Source: Labilibaculum manganireducens (lineage in GTDB: Bacteria; Bacteroidota; Bacteroidia; Bacteroidales; Marinifilaceae). From it: a stretch of DNA of 64,000 nt. Both the position numbers and the translations under genes were made by a program. The notes beneath the pieces are model-generated. The model saw nothing but the letters and a program-made list of their open reading frames with translations. It ran no database searches and was not told the origin of the DNA. Location of the stretch: assembly GCF_002843385.1 (NCBI RefSeq), contig NZ_MVDE01000020.1:31193-95192 (forward strand), given 5' to 3'. This document shows positions 60,458 to 64,000 of the stretch, piece by piece. Numbering within the stretch: the first letter of the stretch is position 1; the number at the start of each line of letters is the position of its first letter.

Positions 60458-62047
60458 ATGGACGCATTGTTTGAATTCTTATTTCGGGCATCGGTGAGTA
60501 TGGCAGTTTTATTCACCTTGTATTGGTTGCAATTGAGAAATTCAACTCATTTTAAAGCCAACCGTTACTTTTTACTGATCAGCCTGATGATCTCGGTTAT
60601 TGTTGCACTTGTACCTATTCATTATCAGGTAACAGTGCAAACATCGGCAAAAGAAACATTCAACGAATTCAGTGGTGTTTTTAATAACAATATTTCAAGT
60701 GAAACTACAGATACTAACTTGAATAGCAACATATCTATTTCAAGTATTTTGCATCTGATTTACTTTACAGGAATGACAATTGTGCTGCTAAGAATAGTAA
60801 TTCAGTGCCGAAAGCCATTGCAAATTATAACCAAATCAACACCTAAAAAAATCAATAATTGTTTGATTTATGAGAATGAGATTTACAATACTCCTTTCTC
60901 ATTTTTCAACCGCATATTAATCAATCCTAAATATTTTAAACAAGACGAAATCAACGACATTTTAACTCATGAAAAAGTGCACATTCAAGAGCGTCATTGG
61001 ATCGATCTGTTCATTATAGAGCTGTTAACAGTGTTTTTCTGGTTCAATCCATTTGTATGGTTATTTGAACGAGCAATAAAACAAAACCATGAATACCTGG
61101 CTGACGAAGGTGTATTAACCCGGGGCCATTCACCTGTCAGGTATCAGGCATTATTAATTAACCAGCTAATGGGCACTCAGGTAATTGGATTAGCCAATCA
61201 CTTTAGTTCTGCCCAAGGCCCAACCCGATTTAAAATGATGACGAAAGAGAAAACAGCGAAACGCAAATTGTTTCGAATGGTATGGGGAATTCCTGTACTG
61301 GCTATTCTTCTGGTGGCTTTTGCCGAACCAGAATACAAAACTACAGCATCTGATCCTGTAACAGAAAATATTTCTGCAATTCCGATTAATGAAGAGACCA
61401 TTAAAGTTCATGGATCTGTTCGGAATGAAGATGGAACTGTGCTTACAGGTGCTTCAGTAATTATAAAAGGAACAACAACAGGTGCTGTTGCTGATAAAAA
61501 AGGAATGTTTGAACTGAATGTACCCAAATCTGCAAAAAGTGAAATTGTTGTTTCATATGTAGGCTATAAAACGGCCGTAATGAAAGTAAATCCACAATTG
61601 AAAGAACAAACTTTTAATCTCCAACTGGAGAAAGAAGTCATTGGTATTAATATTAACACCAATGCGTTGTCTTCAGACGGAGATGTACCTCCACCTCCAC
61701 CAGCTCCTGAAGAATTTTCAAAATCGGATGAACCTGTTTTTATTGTTGTAGAAGATATGCCACAATACAATCAAGGATTTTACGGATTAGAAAGGTACGT
61801 GCAAAAACAAAAGAACAAACTGAAAAATGAACTCTTTTTTGAGGGCAAAAAACTTGAAGGGAAAGCAACTGTTGGTTTTACCATAAATGAAAAAGGGGAA
61901 GTAACCAATATTCAGATCCTTACCAAAAGCAACGATATAGCTGCAAAAGCTGCCACAAAAATTGCAGGCGAAATGGAAAATTGGAAACCTGGATCACAAC
62001 GAGGAAAGGCTGTTCCTGTCAATTTTGCGATGGAATTAGAATTTTAA
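60458..62047 (+). CDS. M56 (BlaR1-like) membrane metallopeptidase with carboxypeptidase-regulatory-like and TonB-C domains
   Basis: 529 residues. Four membrane helices surround a cytoplasmic M56 peptidase with the zinc motif LTHEKVHIQERHW (HEKVH) and EYLADEGVL. After the last helix (about 275-290) the periplasmic part has no beta-lactam sensor. It carries instead a CarboxypepD_reg-like domain (VHGSVRNEDGTVLTGASVII), a Pro-rich segment (PPPPPAPEEF) and a TonB C-terminal domain (ATVGFTINEKGEVTNIQIL). Signal and target are unknown; the M56 part probably controls BlaI turnover. Coupled to the BlaI gene. Confidence 0.9.
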   Translation: MDALFEFLFRASVSMAVLFTLYWLQLRNSTHFKANRYFLLISLMISVIVALVPIHYQVTVQTSAKETFNEFSGVFNNNISSETTDTNLNSNISISSILHLIYFTGMTIVLLRIVIQCRKPLQIITKSTPKKINNCLIYENEIYNTPFSFFNRILINPKYFKQDEINDILTHEKVHIQERHWIDLFIIELLTVFFWFNPFVWLFERAIKQNHEYLADEGVLTRGHSPVRYQALLINQLMGTQVIGLANHFSSAQGPTRFKMMTKEKTAKRKLFRMVWGIPVLAILLVAFAEPEYKTTASDPVTENISAIPINEETIKVHGSVRNEDGTVLTGASVIIKGTTTGAVADKKGMFELNVPKSAKSEIVVSYVGYKTAVMKVNPQLKEQTFNLQLEKEVIGININTNALSSDGDVPPPPPAPEEFSKSDEPVFIVVEDMPQYNQGFYGLERYVQKQKNKLKNELFFEGKKLEGKATVGFTINEKGEVTNIQILTKSNDIAAKAATKIAGEMENWKPGSQRGKAVPVNFAMELEF

Positions 62048-62400
62048 AAAACAAATAAAGTTGAAAAGAGATGCCAAATGGTGTCTCTTTTTGTTTTGTC
62101 ACTGGACGTTTTACCATTGCATGTAGTCCGGCTGAAACTTTTTTACACTGGAAAATTTGAGAGAAAAGAGGTGCCGATAATTAATGGTAAATTAAACACA
62201 GGTCAAGATTTAGAAAGAATCTGTTGTTATTCAAGGTAAAATTCCTTGTCGTGCTGAAATACCTAAATTGATTAAATTACACGATAGAATTAGAGGTGAA
62301 AATATCAATATTTTATGCCATCGGTTACGTCAACCCACCGTTCATGCTGGGCAGTTCCTGCCACACGAACGCTTAGTTGTTAGCGGTTCGTTCTTCTTTT
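62048..62400. other. Region with possible gene remnants after BlaR1
   Basis: 353 bases. The BlaR1 terminator occupies 62064-62093. Then come two open stretches in different frames without a start codon. One, ending near 62205, reads GKFERKEVPIINGK. The other runs 62214-62429 and reads IPKLIKLHDRIRGENINIL. They look coding and could be a frameshifted remnant; no family is recognised. A hairpin ACGAAC.GCT/AGCGGTTCGT lies at 62365-62391. Confidence 0.4.
62064..62093 (+). terminator. Terminator after the BlaR1-like gene
   Basis: Stem AAGAGATGCC/GGTGTCTCTT (two wobble pairs) with an AAAT loop and T-run. Confidence 0.7.
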
Positions 62401-63702
62401 CTACTCAAAGGCAACATACATATATTTGAAGTTAATGATTAATGTATTGAATTGATTAAAAACGTCTTGACCTAAATTGCCGTCAAAATATTTGTTAAAA
62501 TCATATTCTTCAAGCGTTACAGGAATCTCTGTTAGTGTGGTCTTTTTTGTGCCAATTTTCATTGGAAAGTTCTTGAGCAAATATTCTTTAACTGTTGTTC
62601 GTCCGCCAGCGCCACCTCTTGCATTTGTTTGTAATTCTCCTCGATTTTCTATCTCGCTTTTATGTTCATTGAAATATTTAAAAGAAAGTTCTGAATTTTT
62701 TGCACCTGTGTCGAGAGTAAAAAGTAAAGTGTCATTGTCAGAGATTACTTTCACAACTGGAGTAAGTCCTTCTAGAACCATATTTTTTAGTTTTTTTTCT
62801 TTTGGGGATTTTGGAACAGTAATATTTCCATTTTTATGCAAATGAACTTCCTCTAATTGATGAATAACAGGAAAACCAACAATACCATGTATCTGATAGT
62901 TAACTTCAGGAAAAGTAAGCTGGTCGTCTGCCAGAACTAAAAAGACCACATTTTCAAAAAGGATATCACCAACATATAAACTGTCGGCAACTGCTAATTT
63001 TGATTGAACATTAATTTTAGTAGAAGAACCAACGTCAACATTTTGCTCAAATAAGGTTAAGTTCATTTTCTTAGCCTGACTTTCTGCAATGGTTGATAAG
63101 TTCGCTCCTGTATCAAAAATAAAGTCTTCGCAAACACCATTTGATTTAACGGGTGTCATTATATGATTGAATTTGTTTCTGTAAGAAGCTATTTGCACCA
63201 AACTATTTTTGTGCATAATTTGTGGCTTTACGTTTGAAAACGTCACAAAGAGATTTTTCACATTCTTGCAATTGGCTATCTCCACACTGTCTAACACGTT
63301 TGGATAGTCATTAAGCATTTTTGCATAACTGGCTGATGCTTGTTTGTAATCATAGCTATACAAGTAATTGGATGCTTTTAAGTCCAATAGGCTTGTTAGT
63401 GTCGAGTCGTTAAATTCATTTTTATACTTCTCCAATAAACCATTGATATGTTCATTAGATTGTTTTTTTTCTCCAAAAGCGTTTGTAACAAAAGCCTTAT
63501 AATATAATAGTCTATCTTCTGTGAGTTTATCTTCATTACTTTCTAAACGCTCACGAAGTTTAAAATAGTCCTTTTGCTCAAGTAATTGATTGAGCTCATT
63601 GTCTATGATTTTGTCAGTTTTTTTGTTAGCGCAACTGGTCAAGGTAAATAGAATGCCTATAATGATTAAATTTTTTAAATATTTCATTTTCTTTCTGTTC
63701 AT
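62401..63702 (-). CDS. Retropepsin-like aspartic protease lipoprotein with two DTG motifs
   Basis: 433 residues. Signal peptide with lipobox (IIGILFTLTSC), a helical region of short TPR-like repeats (about 35-150), then two retropepsin-like halves: DFIFDTGANLSTIAES (about residue 197) and LLFTLDTGAKNSELSF (about 328). Each half has the DTG Asp and a later hydrophobic-Gly region (VGFPVIHQL, NLGQDVFNQF). Having both active-site Asp on one chain suggests a self-sufficient protease resembling pepsin rather than a dimer. The start at 63702 is favoured because its ATG overlaps the TGA of the upstream frame. Confidence 0.75.
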   Translation of the reverse strand: MNRKKMKYLKNLIIIGILFTLTSCANKKTDKIIDNELNQLLEQKDYFKLRERLESNEDKLTEDRLLYYKAFVTNAFGEKKQSNEHINGLLEKYKNEFNDSTLTSLLDLKASNYLYSYDYKQASASYAKMLNDYPNVLDSVEIANCKNVKNLFVTFSNVKPQIMHKNSLVQIASYRNKFNHIMTPVKSNGVCEDFIFDTGANLSTIAESQAKKMNLTLFEQNVDVGSSTKINVQSKLAVADSLYVGDILFENVVFLVLADDQLTFPEVNYQIHGIVGFPVIHQLEEVHLHKNGNITVPKSPKEKKLKNMVLEGLTPVVKVISDNDTLLFTLDTGAKNSELSFKYFNEHKSEIENRGELQTNARGGAGGRTTVKEYLLKNFPMKIGTKKTTLTEIPVTLEEYDFNKYFDGNLGQDVFNQFNTLIINFKYMYVAFE

Positions 63703-63884
63703 TTTATTTCACGATTAAAGTCAATAAGAGATTTCTTAAACTCTAAAAAATTATCATTACGTCGTAAAAAAAGTTCTCCAACGGAATGTTTTACATCCTC
63801 AACTTTTTGAGTAATTGTCTCGATGTCTTCTATGGTCGCTAAATTCTTACCCTTTTGAGCAAAATAATTTTTAACAATAGTTCG
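63699..63884 (-). pseudogene. 5'-truncated or frameshifted small hypothetical gene
   Basis: An open frame of 61 codons without an ATG reads KNYFAQKGKNLATIEDIETI and then TQKVEDVKHSVGELFL, with a TGA overlapping the protease ATG (ATGA). The segment resembles the N-terminal part of a common Bacteroidota helical hypothetical family (NYFA.KG.NLAT.EDI). The frame is closed upstream by TAA at 63885-63887; an adjacent frame continues as SKLNELL, so a frameshift near 63880 is likely. The start is therefore broken or the sequence has an error. Confidence 0.5.
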
Positions 63885-64000
63885 TTAAGTTTTGACTTAT
63901 AATGTTGAAAATGAGAAGAATAAGCAGTGTTTAAGTTTGGATAATCCCTTAAGAATCAGTATCTTAATGTTTGTTTTCGAAGCAATTATTAAGTATGACT
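63885..64000. other. Right edge of the window
   Basis: 116 bases with no convincing coding frame. It may contain the promoter of the broken gene and protease pair. Confidence 0.4.

Noticed and set aside
62365..62391. Integron attC-like site
   Set aside because: TTGTTAGCGG-type sequence and a hairpin recall attC, but the RYYYAAC/GTTRRRY core does not fit and no integrase is seen.
1..64000. tRNA or rRNA genes, insertion sequences, prophage
   Set aside because: No cloverleaf-like segment, rRNA core, transposase, integrase or phage structural motif was recognised on either strand.

Overview
The window is AT-rich and reads as chromosomal DNA of a Bacteroidota bacterium. Supporting signs are recurrent TAnnTTTG -7 promoter elements, few visible Shine-Dalgarno sites, a PD40/SPOR envelope protein, a GH92 glycosidase, an M56/BlaI pair with a carboxypeptidase-regulatory-like domain, and the serC-serA-DUF1015 block typical of the phylum. 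A trimeric NADH-linked [FeFe]-hydrogenase, butyrate kinase and a citrate lyase cluster point to a fermentative, probably marine or sediment organism close to Marinilabiliales/Marinifilaceae. That placement is inference; no rRNA or other marker gene is present.

Layout. 0.1-4.4 kb: cNMP-binding histidine kinase, small outer-membrane barrel, exported C1 peptidase and a cytidylate-kinase-like protein, all minus strand. 4.5-8.9 kb: TPR lipo/periplasmic-type protein, rarA and kdsA, plus strand. 8.9-13.9 kb: hydCBA and buk (fermentation). 14.2-17.3 kb: serine hydrolase and membrane class III nucleotide cyclase. 17.5-24.7 kb: a TetR-controlled efflux operon (TetR, TolC, HlyD, two ATPases, two ABC-2 permeases) equivalent to E. 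coli ybhGFSR, with two operators flanking its promoter. 24.8-34.4 kb: FtsX-type permease, DUF1015, serA, serC, gcvT and a PD40/SPOR protein. 34.7-37.5 kb: Hpt, STAS and receiver-PP2C proteins (a partner-switching module) and a SemiSWEET. 37.5-43.1 kb: citrate lyase citDEF-citXG-citC. 43.9-52.1 kb: GH92 mannosidase, ADP-dependent sugar kinase, clpB, OsmC and a peroxiredoxin. 52.1-55.2 kb: an ABCG-type half transporter with extra N-terminal region. 55.4-56.6 kb: a gene-free array of six regularly spaced small-RNA-like units. 56.6-62.0 kb: a four-gene operon (DUF2007, SRPBCC, LAS metallopeptidase, GNAT), an FKBP isomerase and BlaI/BlaR1. 62.1-64.0 kb: a less orderly end with possible gene remnants and a two-DTG aspartic protease.

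The most unusual object is the array at 55.4-56.6 kb. Each unit has a -7-like element, a TTTTTTCATAG box, a cytosine-free TTAG-rich stretch and an intrinsic terminator. The -7 elements lie 204-217 bp apart. The four central units are nearly identical and the two outer ones have diverged, keeping the layout but changing the terminator stem in both arms. This looks like a tandem family of sibling small RNAs. The same 13-base TTAG motif occurs in the opposite orientation in front of a minus-strand terminator at 43.4 kb.
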